From the IMG/VR virus record IMGVR_UViG_3300033997_000117, positions 1-36,100 of that record: a stretch of 36,100 bases of DNA, one strand, 5' to 3'. The DNA is from a virus. Made by a program: the position numbers and the translations under genes. Below are positions 30,188-36,100 of the stretch, in pieces; positions within the stretch are counted from its first letter, which is position 1; the number at the start of each line of letters is the position of its first letter. Below the pieces are notes generated by a model. It had not been told where the DNA came from. It saw only the letters and a list, made by a program, of their open reading frames with translations, and ran no database searches.

Positions 30188-30190
30188 GCC

Positions 30191-30541
30191 ATGGCCTTCC
30201 ACACTCCCTCCGATGTGGCCCGCAACGCCCAGCGCAGCTGGGACGACCAGGAAGATCCGCGCCTTGAACAGGAACACCGCGCCGAGCAGGCAGCGGACCT
30301 TGCCAAGGCCTACCGCACCGACCCGGCGAAGCTGCGCGAGGCCGAGGAACTGACGGCCGGCACCTTCAGCGACACCCACTACACCGAGGTGTCGCTGGCG
30401 CTGCACCGGCTGCACCACACGGACCCGGCCGACCTGATGGGCTCGGGCGTACTGCTGGACCTTTACCGGCTGGCCCGCGACGAGGCCGCCGCGATAGATG
30501 CACAGCTGCTGGAAATGGCGCTGCAGCAGGTGGCGGCATGA
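30191..30541 (+). CDS. Early hypothetical protein
   Basis: The 116-residue protein is helical and acidic, with EQEHRAEQAADLAKAYRTDPAKLREAEEL early on and DLYRLARDEAAAIDAQLLEMALQQ near the C-terminus. It is soluble by appearance. It begins four bases after the previous stop. The next gene's ATG overlaps its TGA. Unknown function. Confidence 0.72.
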   Translation: MAFHTPSDVARNAQRSWDDQEDPRLEQEHRAEQAADLAKAYRTDPAKLREAEELTAGTFSDTHYTEVSLALHRLHHTDPADLMGSGVLLDLYRLARDEAAAIDAQLLEMALQQVAA

Positions 30542-30717
30542 GCGCCCCTGTCGATGTGCTGTGGCCTGTGCGCGTCCACGCAGCAGGGCGTGGCCAGTGG
30601 GCATTCGTCGCCGGACCGCGCAGCGGGACGGGATACGCCTCGAAGAAGGCCGCGCAGGAAGCTGGTGAGCTTGCCCGCTCCAGGGCCCTCGCCCGCGTCA
30701 AAGGCGGTGCCGCATGA
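30538..30717 (+). CDS. Early small protein, 59 residues
   Basis: The frame starts MSAPVDVLWPVRVHAAGRGQ and ends ALARVKGGAA. ATGA overlaps link it to the genes on both sides, which is good evidence for translation. The pattern WAFVAGPRSGTGYASKKAAQ suggests a small basic fold. It would be missed by a 60-residue cutoff. Unknown function. Confidence 0.7.
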   Translation: MSAPVDVLWPVRVHAAGRGQWAFVAGPRSGTGYASKKAAQEAGELARSRALARVKGGAA

Positions 30718-31046
30718 GCCGGGCCAACGAGCGCGAAGCTCGCCGCCTGTCCTTCGATGCCATCGGGGAAACCTGCCCGAAGCTGGACAAGTTGAGGGAC
30801 AAGGCTATCGAGGCCATCCCATCTGCGATCGAGGATGTGCTGAAGGATCTGGTTGAGAGCATCAAGGACGAAGCGACCATCCCGCTGCGCGAGGCATTGG
30901 ACAACGCCTACCTCGAACTGATCCAGGCCCAGCAGACCATCGCCGAGCTGGAAGAGAGCATCGCGGAGAAGAACCAGCACATCGAATCGCTGGAAACGGA
31001 ACTGGAAGAAGCAACCAAGGCGCTCGACGCCATGGAGGCCGCATGA
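30714..31046 (+). CDS. Early coiled-coil protein
   Basis: The 110-residue acidic protein has a long predicted coiled coil in its second half (~65-108: LIQAQQTIAELEESIAEKNQ, then Glu/Leu heptads). The first half is helical (CPKLDKLRDKAIEAIPSAIE). No enzymatic motif is seen. It is coupled by ATGA to both neighbours. Role unknown; protein-protein contact is the likely activity. Confidence 0.74.
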   Translation: MSRANEREARRLSFDAIGETCPKLDKLRDKAIEAIPSAIEDVLKDLVESIKDEATIPLREALDNAYLELIQAQQTIAELEESIAEKNQHIESLETELEEATKALDAMEAA

Positions 31047-31159
31047 CCGCCGCCGAACGCGAGCAGCGCCACCACGTGGTCGCCACGGTCGTCGCCAATG
31101 CCCTGTCGTTCTGCCTGGGCGTGCTGGCCACCGTGCTGCTGCAGGCGGTGCTTTCGTGA
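31043..31159 (+). CDS. Early single-span membrane peptide, 38 residues
   Basis: MTAAEREQRHHVVATVVANA opens a 38-residue peptide whose second half (NALSFCLGVLATVLLQAVLS) forms one transmembrane helix. It overlaps both neighbours (ATGA and GTGA), which supports translation despite the length. It would be too short for most gene finders. Inner-membrane location with cytoplasmic N-terminus is inferred from the charged N-terminal part. Confidence 0.65.
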   Translation: MTAAEREQRHHVVATVVANALSFCLGVLATVLLQAVLS

Positions 31160-31434
31160 CCGCCGGTCTGCTGGACGCGCTGGAACACGCGATCGCGATG
31201 GCTACCAATCGCGCCGAGATTCGCGAGTTCGAAGTTCTGCGCGATGCCCATGACTTGGCAACCGAGCTTCTTTCTGCCGCCCACGCCTCGCTGACCGCCC
31301 GGGACCTGGCCGACCAGCTGGCCGCCGACGACCGCCTGCGCGCCGCTCTGGCCGCCTGCGCACCCACCGACCCACACAACGAGCGCGAGGCCGTGGACGG
31401 CCTGTGCGTGGAGGAAAACGACGATGCGCGCTGA
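31156..31434 (+). CDS. Early hypothetical protein with GTG start
   Basis: The 92-residue protein starts at GTG overlapping the previous stop (GTGA). It is helical and rich in Ala, Asp and Leu (NRAEIREFEVLRDAHDLATE, LTARDLADQLAADDRLRAAL), and ends acidic. No motif recognised. Its end overlaps the next gene by 11 bases. Confidence 0.7.
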   Translation: MTAGLLDALEHAIAMATNRAEIREFEVLRDAHDLATELLSAAHASLTARDLADQLAADDRLRAALAACAPTDPHNEREAVDGLCVEENDDAR

Positions 31435-31714
31435 CCGCTATGGCGTCTTCTCCGTCTGCCCTGTTACCCGCACCGAGCAGCTGGTGACCGTCCACCGCTG
31501 GGCGTGGCTCGCCTCGCTGTGGGCTGTGCAGCTCAACCACGTGGGGGTGCTGTTCGTGCACCTGGTGCGGCCGGTGCGCGTCCCCGTCCGTCGGCGTCGC
31601 CTGCTCGCGCGCATTGGCTGCCGCAACGCAGCCGACTTCCTCGCCTTCCTGGGCTGCGTCGCCATCGTCCTCGGCCTTGGCTGGGCGATGTGCTGGCCGC
31701 TGGCCTGGTCCTGA
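31424..31714 (+). CDS. Early membrane-associated small protein
   Basis: The 96-residue protein has a C-terminal hydrophobic segment (~70-94: FLAFLGCVAIVLGLGWAMCW). A weaker hydrophobic region lies near 28-48 (ASLWAVQLNHVGVLFVHLV), and a cluster of Arg sits between them (RPVRVPVRRRRLLARIG), so it may cross the membrane once or twice. Function unknown. A phage protein acting on the host envelope during early infection is conceivable. Confidence 0.66.
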   Translation: MRADRYGVFSVCPVTRTEQLVTVHRWAWLASLWAVQLNHVGVLFVHLVRPVRVPVRRRRLLARIGCRNAADFLAFLGCVAIVLGLGWAMCWPLAWS

Positions 31715-31755
31715 CTTCCCGCCGGCGCGGCCGGCTCCTACGAGAGGCACCACCG

Positions 31756-32271
31756 ATGTTCCAGCTTGAAAAGCATGATGCGGAGTTCTCGCATCTGAAC
31801 CTGCGGAAAGAGAGCCACGGCGAGAGCAGGGTTCCGGCCGCCACCATCACGTTCACCGCGGCATCCAGCTCGCTGATCCTGGACATCATCGACAAGAAGC
31901 TGCGCCCGTCGTTCTACGAAGAGCCGTCCAGCGGCTCGCAGCAGAACCTGCCGATCGACGGCAACTACCTCACCGCTCTGAAGTTCCCGTACCTGAAGGA
32001 ACAGAAGATCGGCATGAAGATCAAAGGCTACGAGTTGGAGATTCACAGTCTCCTGGAACACATCGATCCGCTGTTCTTCGCCGATGCGGAACTGGTAATC
32101 GAGAAGGTGTCGTTCATCGAAGGCGGCAGCGTCGAGCTGACCCTGAAGGTCAACACCACGATCGAGTCCGACGACTTCGCGCCGCTGCTCGAAGCCTGGG
32201 ATCGCGGGTCCGTGAGCGTCAGCCTCACGCCGCCGAGCGCCGCCCAGCAACAGGCCGACCTGGCCGCGTAA
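31756..32271 (+). CDS. Hypothetical protein near RecT, possible DNA-metabolism accessory
   Basis: The 171-residue product begins MFQLEKHDAEFSHLNLRKES, with GAGAGG upstream; the longer open frame 5' of it lacks a ribosome site. It is mixed alpha/beta with charged strands (YLKEQKIGMKIKGYELEIHS, FADAELVIEKVSF, VELTLKVNTTIES) and ends in a Gln/Ala tail. Size and position two genes before recT would suit a single-strand-binding or recombination accessory protein. I see no OB-fold signature that proves it. Confidence 0.75.
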   Translation: MFQLEKHDAEFSHLNLRKESHGESRVPAATITFTAASSSLILDIIDKKLRPSFYEEPSSGSQQNLPIDGNYLTALKFPYLKEQKIGMKIKGYELEIHSLLEHIDPLFFADAELVIEKVSFIEGGSVELTLKVNTTIESDDFAPLLEAWDRGSVSVSLTPPSAAQQQADLAA

Positions 32272-32355
32272 CGGAATTCCCCCGCCCTCACGGGCCCCGC
32301 GCCGGCCGGGATTCCACGACGCCGGCATTCATTCCCCGAGACCAAGGACAGACCC

Positions 32356-32778
32356 ATGAAGATCAAGATCACCGTCGGCGGCAACGACCGTATCGCCATC
32401 ATCCTGCCCAGCGACTGCGCCGGGCTGGCCGCCGAACTGATGGCGCGCGCAACCATCTTCGAACGCGACGGCTACTACAGCACCAGCGGTTGGAAGCGCG
32501 CCGAGGAAGGCGTTCGCATCGAGTACACCGAAGGCGGCGAGCTGGAGCCGACCCATCCGCTGGTCGAGCAGGCACAGAAGGACGCCGCCGAGAAGAACAG
32601 CATGTGGGCCAAGGAATACACGAAGAACCAAGCCCTCACCAAGGAACTGGACGAACTGAAGGCGCAGCTTGCCGGCATCCAGTCGGTGACCAGCTGCACG
32701 GTAACCCCCGTTCTGCACGACGCCGAGGCCGTCAGCGAAGAAGCCACCGCTGCGGACGCCGAGGAAATTGTGTTCTGA
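32356..32778 (+). CDS. Hypothetical protein preceding RecT
   Basis: The 140-residue protein has AAGGA 8 bases before the ATG. It starts with a beta-rich MKIKITVGGNDRIAIILPSD and has GWKRAEEGVRIEYTEGGELE. A charged helix follows (EKNSMWAKEYTKNQALTKEL), and the C-terminus is acidic. It lies 77 bases before recT. Unknown function; the 32272-32355 gap before it holds no gene I can support. Confidence 0.75.
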   Translation: MKIKITVGGNDRIAIILPSDCAGLAAELMARATIFERDGYYSTSGWKRAEEGVRIEYTEGGELEPTHPLVEQAQKDAAEKNSMWAKEYTKNQALTKELDELKAQLAGIQSVTSCTVTPVLHDAEAVSEEATAADAEEIVF

Positions 32779-32855
32779 CCCCGCAGGGAAGCACCCGCCC
32801 GCCCGGCGGCGGCTCCGAGAGCCGGGCACCTATTCCACCTACCAGCAGAGCAGCC

Positions 32856-33785
32856 ATGAACCAGATCGTCACCATCGAGGATTCGGTCTACGGCACCAAG
32901 GACTCCTTCGTCTCGGTGCTGTCCGACCGGTCCATCAATTTCGACCGCGAGGCGGAATTCGCCCTGCAGACGCTGTACGGCAACGACTACGCGATGAAGA
33001 TCGCGATGCAGAACCGGGCGTCGGTCGTCGCTGCGGTCGTCAACATCGCAGCCATCGGCATCAGCCTCAATCCGGCGAAGAAGCAGGCCTACCTGGTCCC
33101 GCGCGACGGCAAGATCTGCCTCGACATCAGCTACATGGGCTTGATGGATCTGGCCATCGACTCGGGGTCGATCCGCTGGGGGCAGGCCGAGTTGGTCTAC
33201 GAGAGTGACCTGTTCGAGCTGGTCGGAGTGGACAAGGAGCCAATCCACAAGCGGGCCCCGTTCAGCCGCAACCGCGGCGAGATTGTGGGCGCCTATGTGG
33301 TGGTGAAGACGCCCGAAGGCGATTACCTGACCACCGCAATGTCCGTGGATGAAATCAACGAAATCAGGGATCGCTCGTCGGCATGGAAGGCGTGGATCTC
33401 GAAAAAGAAGTCCTGCCCGTGGCTGACCGATTGGGGCGAGATGGCGAAAAAGACCGTCGTGAAGCGCGCCTACAAGTACTGGCCGAAGACCGAGCGCCTG
33501 GACACCGCGATCCACCACCTGAACACCGATGGCGGCGAAGGCTTGGCCGTGCTGGCCGGACAGCAGGTTCAGCAGCAGGCGCTGCCCGCCCCGCTGTCGG
33601 AAGATCAGGAGGCAGAGCGCAACGCGCTGTATGCCAGCCTGCAGGACATTGCCATGGCTGGCCTGGAAGCTCTGGGCGAGGCGTGGTCGAAGCTCACTCC
33701 GCAGCAGCGCAAGCTGATCGGCGGCTCGGGACTGGAAGCGCTGAAGGCTGAGGCAGAACGTGCCGCAGCGGAGGTGGTGGAATGA
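32856..33785 (+). CDS. recT: RecT family single-strand annealing protein
   Basis: The 309-residue protein starts MNQIVTIEDSVYGTKDSF. It shows RecT hallmarks: FALQTLYGNDYAMKIAMQN, VVAAVVNIAAIGISLNPAKK, AYLVPRDGKICLDISYMGLM, then KAWISKKKSCPWLTDWGEMAKKT and VVKRAYKYWPK. RecT binds single-stranded DNA left by its partner exonuclease and anneals it to complementary strands. The exonuclease gene overlaps its stop. The C-terminal ~60 residues are a less conserved helical tail. Good length for the family. Confidence 0.95.
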   Translation: MNQIVTIEDSVYGTKDSFVSVLSDRSINFDREAEFALQTLYGNDYAMKIAMQNRASVVAAVVNIAAIGISLNPAKKQAYLVPRDGKICLDISYMGLMDLAIDSGSIRWGQAELVYESDLFELVGVDKEPIHKRAPFSRNRGEIVGAYVVVKTPEGDYLTTAMSVDEINEIRDRSSAWKAWISKKKSCPWLTDWGEMAKKTVVKRAYKYWPKTERLDTAIHHLNTDGGEGLAVLAGQQVQQQALPAPLSEDQEAERNALYASLQDIAMAGLEALGEAWSKLTPQQRKLIGGSGLEALKAEAERAAAEVVE

Positions 33786-34564
33786 GGCTTATCCACTGCG
33801 ACCAAGGCAGCGACGCCTGGCACAACGCCCGCGCCGGGGTCATAACCGCCAGCATGTTCGCCACCGCGCGCTCGCGCGTGGGCGAGCTGAGCGACCAGCA
33901 GCGCACCTATGTGGACGCGGTGCTGTCCGGCCTGGCCGAGAAAACCGCCATGGAGCGCGCCGGCTACAAGGCCGTGCCGCGCTCGGCCATCATCGAGAAG
34001 GCGCTGGCCGGCGAGCCCATCGGCGACTTCAGCGAGGCCTCGAAGAACTACGCGTTCCGGCTGGCGATCGAGCGCATCAGCGGTCAACCGCTGGACGAGG
34101 GTTTCGAGACGTTCGCCATGCGCCGCGGCCATGAGCTGGAACCCTTCGCGCGCGCCGAGCATGAGGTGCAGTCCGGCCTGCTGGTGAAGCGCGCCGGGTT
34201 CGTCCTGAGCGATTGCGGCGACTACGGCTGTTCGGCGGATGGCTTCATCAACGACGACGGCGGCAGTGAGTACAAGGCCTTCATCAACCCGGAGAAGCTG
34301 CGCGCCTTCCACATCGACGGCAATGCCAGCGAGGTGTTCGAGCAGGCGCAGGGCTGCATGTGGCTGACCGACCGGAAGTGGTGGCACATCGGCCTGTACT
34401 GCCCGGCGCTTACCGCCGTCGGCAAACAGCTGTGGTGGCGCCGCTTCGACCGCGACGAGGCGTTCATCGCAAAGCTGCGCGCCGACCTGGAACCGTTCCG
34501 CCAGATGGTCGTCGGGTTCGAGCAGAGCCTGCGCGCTGGCGATCACCAGCAGGTGGCCGCCTGA
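33782..34564 (+). CDS. YqaJ-like phage exonuclease, RecT partner
   Basis: The 260-residue protein opens MRLIHCDQGSDAWHNARAGV, the typical YqaJ/lambda exonuclease start (Q-x-W-x-x-R-x-G). It continues with RRGHELEPFARAEHE and the nuclease core CSADGFIN, then GSEYKAF, which supplies the D...E-x-K metal site. It would digest one strand of a duplex 5'-3' to expose DNA for RecT. GGAGG at the end of recT acts as its ribosome site. Paired with the gene before it, this forms a complete two-component recombinase. Confidence 0.9.
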   Translation: MRLIHCDQGSDAWHNARAGVITASMFATARSRVGELSDQQRTYVDAVLSGLAEKTAMERAGYKAVPRSAIIEKALAGEPIGDFSEASKNYAFRLAIERISGQPLDEGFETFAMRRGHELEPFARAEHEVQSGLLVKRAGFVLSDCGDYGCSADGFINDDGGSEYKAFINPEKLRAFHIDGNASEVFEQAQGCMWLTDRKWWHIGLYCPALTAVGKQLWWRRFDRDEAFIAKLRADLEPFRQMVVGFEQSLRAGDHQQVAA

Positions 34565-34779
34565 TGGACGTCGCCCTGTACCCCTGCCACGCCAAGAGCC
34601 TGCGCCGTGGCGGCCAGGCCCGCGCGCAGCTGTTCGCCCACGTCATCGAGGGCAAGCGCTACACGACCGCGCAGGTGGCCGAGATCCTGGACATATCCCA
34701 CAGCGCCGCGTACGAGCGGATCAAGCGCCGCCCTCACCCGCTCACCTGGGCCGACCTGCAGAAGGTGCGCCTGCCATGA
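34564..34779 (+). CDS. Small HTH protein
   Basis: The 71-residue product overlaps the exonuclease stop (TGATG). A helix-turn-helix is visible in YTTAQVAEILDISHSAAYER, followed by IKRRPHPLTWADLQK. It may be a transcription factor of the early operon or an excisionase-like protein; the basic N-terminus (HAKSLRRGGQARAQLF) suits DNA binding. Its end overlaps the HNH gene. Confidence 0.72.
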   Translation: MDVALYPCHAKSLRRGGQARAQLFAHVIEGKRYTTAQVAEILDISHSAAYERIKRRPHPLTWADLQKVRLP

Positions 34780-35387
34780 ACCGTAAGCGCGACATCACCG
34801 GCCAGCGATTCCATCGTTTGACCGCCATTCGACAGGTCGGGAACGACCGATCCGGCAGTGCCCGTTGGCTGTTCGCGTGTGACTGCGGCGGAGAGACAAC
34901 CACTCTGGCCACCCATGCTCGGTCAGGGCACACGCGGTCCTGCGGCTGCCTGTGGCGGGAAGCCACCACCAAGCACGGCGAGAGCCGGTCGACCGAGCAC
35001 CAGACCTGGCGGGGCATGCATGCCCGTTGCACCGAACCATCCGCAACCGGGTGGGCGCAGTACGGCGCTCGCGGGATCAAGGTTTGCGACAGGTGGAACT
35101 CGTTCGAGAACTTCCTGGCCGACATGGGCCGGAAGCCGTCGCCTGAACTCTCCCTGGATCGGATCGACAGCAACGGCGACTACGAGCCCAGCAACTGCCG
35201 CTGGGCAACGCTCGAGCAGCAGTCCACCAACCGCCGCGACAACCTGCACCTGACCTACCAGGGCCGCACGCAGACGTTGTCGCAGTGGGCACGCGAGATC
35301 GGCATCACCCGGTCCGGCCTGCACTACCGCCTGAAGCGTCACCCGGTCGCGGTAGCAATCGGCGCCGGCAAGAGGATGTCCCGATGA
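34776..35387 (+). CDS. HNH-type endonuclease with zinc-ribbon N-terminus
   Basis: The 203-residue protein has an N-terminal module with paired Cys (CDCGG at ~35, then SCGCL at ~55). A central HNH-like region, YGARGIKVCDRW and SLDRIDSNGDYEPSNCRWAT, is followed by TNRRDN. The C-terminal HTH-like segment is LSQWAREIGITRSGLHYRLK. This arrangement is common in free-standing phage homing-type endonucleases, with the HTH recognising DNA. It sits in frame with the operon by ATGA overlaps, so it is either well integrated or has a phage role. Confidence 0.82.
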   Translation: MNRKRDITGQRFHRLTAIRQVGNDRSGSARWLFACDCGGETTTLATHARSGHTRSCGCLWREATTKHGESRSTEHQTWRGMHARCTEPSATGWAQYGARGIKVCDRWNSFENFLADMGRKPSPELSLDRIDSNGDYEPSNCRWATLEQQSTNRRDNLHLTYQGRTQTLSQWAREIGITRSGLHYRLKRHPVAVAIGAGKRMSR

Positions 35388-35449
35388 ATTCAAACCACAA
35401 TCTGTGGCACGGGCCGGTGCGCCGCGTGCTGCTGAGGAGCCACGCATGA
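35384..35449 (+). CDS. Possible 21-codon coupling ORF
   Basis: A frame MNSNHNLWHGPVRRVLLRSH(A) runs between ATGA overlaps with the genes on both sides. The overlaps make it likely that ribosomes traverse it. Whether the peptide has a function is unknown, and it could simply keep translation coupled. Confidence 0.4.
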   Translation: MNSNHNLWHGPVRRVLLRSHA

Positions 35450-35640
35450 ACCGTTCCGCACAACAGGAAGCCATCGGCCAGTACCTGAAGACCCGCGCCG
35501 AGCTGGGCAAGGTCCACAGCAACGACCGCGTATCGCAGGACAAGATGTGGGCCGACGCGAAGTTGCGCGGCCAGCTGGGCACCCGGGCAGGAAACGAGGT
35601 GATCGCAGCGATCGATAACCTGCGGATGCGGGGTTACTGA
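35446..35640 (+). CDS. Early small protein
   Basis: The 64-residue soluble helical protein (SAQQEAIGQYLKTRAELGKV, RAGNEVIAAIDNLRMRGY) is linked by overlapping start and stop to the next gene. No family recognised. Confidence 0.68.
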   Translation: MNRSAQQEAIGQYLKTRAELGKVHSNDRVSQDKMWADAKLRGQLGTRAGNEVIAAIDNLRMRGY

Positions 35641-35930
35641 TGACCCACCACCGCTACGACCGCCGGCTGCCGAAGCGCACCGAGGGCTTCGCCTGGGGCC
35701 GGTCCATCGACAAGGTGCTGGGCGGCCACGTCCTCACCTACCGCCTGTTCCGCCGCGACCTGGCCGGAAAGCTGCACATCGAGACGCGGACGTTCCAGCT
35801 CAACGACCACCGCCGGCACATCGCGCTGCAGCTGCTGATCGCACGCCGCCAGCTGCGCGAACGAGTCGACCGAATCGGCTATGCCCTGATCGAGGCCGAA
35901 CAGGCCTCCCAACTGCAGGAGGTTGCATGA
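35640..35930 (+). CDS. Early basic hypothetical protein
   Basis: The 96-residue, Arg-rich protein has a beta-like centre (GGHVLTYRLFRRDLAGKLHI) and a C-terminal helix (LLIARRQLRERVDRIGYALI). Its charge suggests nucleic-acid binding, but no motif is recognised. It starts at the last base of the preceding stop and overlaps the next gene by ATGA. Confidence 0.68.
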   Translation: MTHHRYDRRLPKRTEGFAWGRSIDKVLGGHVLTYRLFRRDLAGKLHIETRTFQLNDHRRHIALQLLIARRQLRERVDRIGYALIEAEQASQLQEVA

Positions 35931-36100
35931 ATACCAAGAAGACCCTGGCGGACGCGCAGCCCGGTGGGAGGGTGAGGCTGGGGGATCAGCTCCCGCCGCT
36001 GCCGTACCCGAATTACCCGGTTAGCAAGACCGGCTTGCAGAACAACGCCTACACAGCCTCGCAGATGTGGGACTACGCACGGGCCGCCCTCTCCGCCCAG
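35927..36100 (+). CDS. Early gene, truncated by the window end
   Basis: An open frame beginning MNTKKTLADAQPGGRVRLGD runs for 58 codons to the edge without a stop, after an ATGA overlap. The part seen (LPPLPYPNYPVSKTGLQNNA, then YTASQMWDYARAALSAQ) resembles small phage proteins of unknown function. Only the N-terminal part is visible. Confidence 0.68.
   Translation, partial: MNTKKTLADAQPGGRVRLGDQLPPLPYPNYPVSKTGLQNNAYTASQMWDYARAALSAQ

Noticed and set aside
30538-30556. Possible sixth operator (ATGAGCGCCCCTGTC)
   Set aside because: Three of 15 bases differ, it lies at the start of a coding region with no promoter nearby, and its symmetry is broken.
32272-32355. Possible promoter or terminator between the two genes before recT
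   Set aside because: Short GC-rich inverted bits exist but no stem with a T tract and no convincing -35/-10 pair.
1-36100. CRISPR array, insertion sequence or integrated transposon
   Set aside because: No regularly spaced repeats, transposase frames or terminal inverted repeats with target duplications were seen.

Overview
The window is most of a temperate phage genome, apparently an integrated prophage in a GC-rich gammaproteobacterium. A Xanthomonadaceae host such as Stenotrophomonas or Xanthomonas is my inference from composition and gene content; no diagnostic host gene is present. The left edge (about 1-130) holds a rho-independent terminator and the 3' part of a tRNA-Lys gene on the minus strand, cut off in the anticodon stem. 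This is what remains at one junction when a phage integrates into a tRNA gene. The integrase and the other junction must lie beyond position 36100.

From 253 to 24165 the minus strand carries the virion and lysis genes. In transcription order they are: a small HTH gene; three small head-region proteins; a T7 gp8-type portal; a Bbp19-like protein; scaffold; major capsid protein; a possible decoration protein; tail tubular A and B; a GNAT protein; three or four inner-core (ejection) proteins; terminase small and T7-type large subunits; holin, SAR endolysin, Rz and Rz1; and tail fibre and receptor-binding proteins. The layout is a podovirus with a T7-like virion. One ejection protein (9793-12399) joins a lytic-transglycosylase-like domain to a zeta-toxin-like P-loop kinase domain. 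A 62-codon ORF is nested out of frame downstream of that kinase.

From 24168 to 28742, still on the minus strand, lies a replication and recombination module: Cro-like repressor, HTH protein, replication initiator, DnaB helicase, NinB, Ref-like HNH protein and a RuvC-like resolvase. From 28828 the plus strand carries an S24-type repressor and a co-expressed small gene. These are followed by a tightly overlapping early operon of small unknown proteins, RecT, a YqaJ-like exonuclease, an HNH protein and more small genes running off the right end.

Two regulatory layers can be read directly. Five copies of a 15-bp pseudo-palindrome (consensus ATTAGCGCCCCTGAT) overlap two sigma70-like promoters with the same geometry, one firing left into the replication genes and one firing right into the early operon; a further copy touches the repressor start codon. 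Separately, four copies of a 20-bp sequence (minus-strand core AATAGTCGGGA) sit ahead of the head genes, the capsid gene, the lysis genes and the tail-fibre genes. I propose these as late promoters or late-activator sites of an undescribed type. No phage RNA polymerase is visible in the window.
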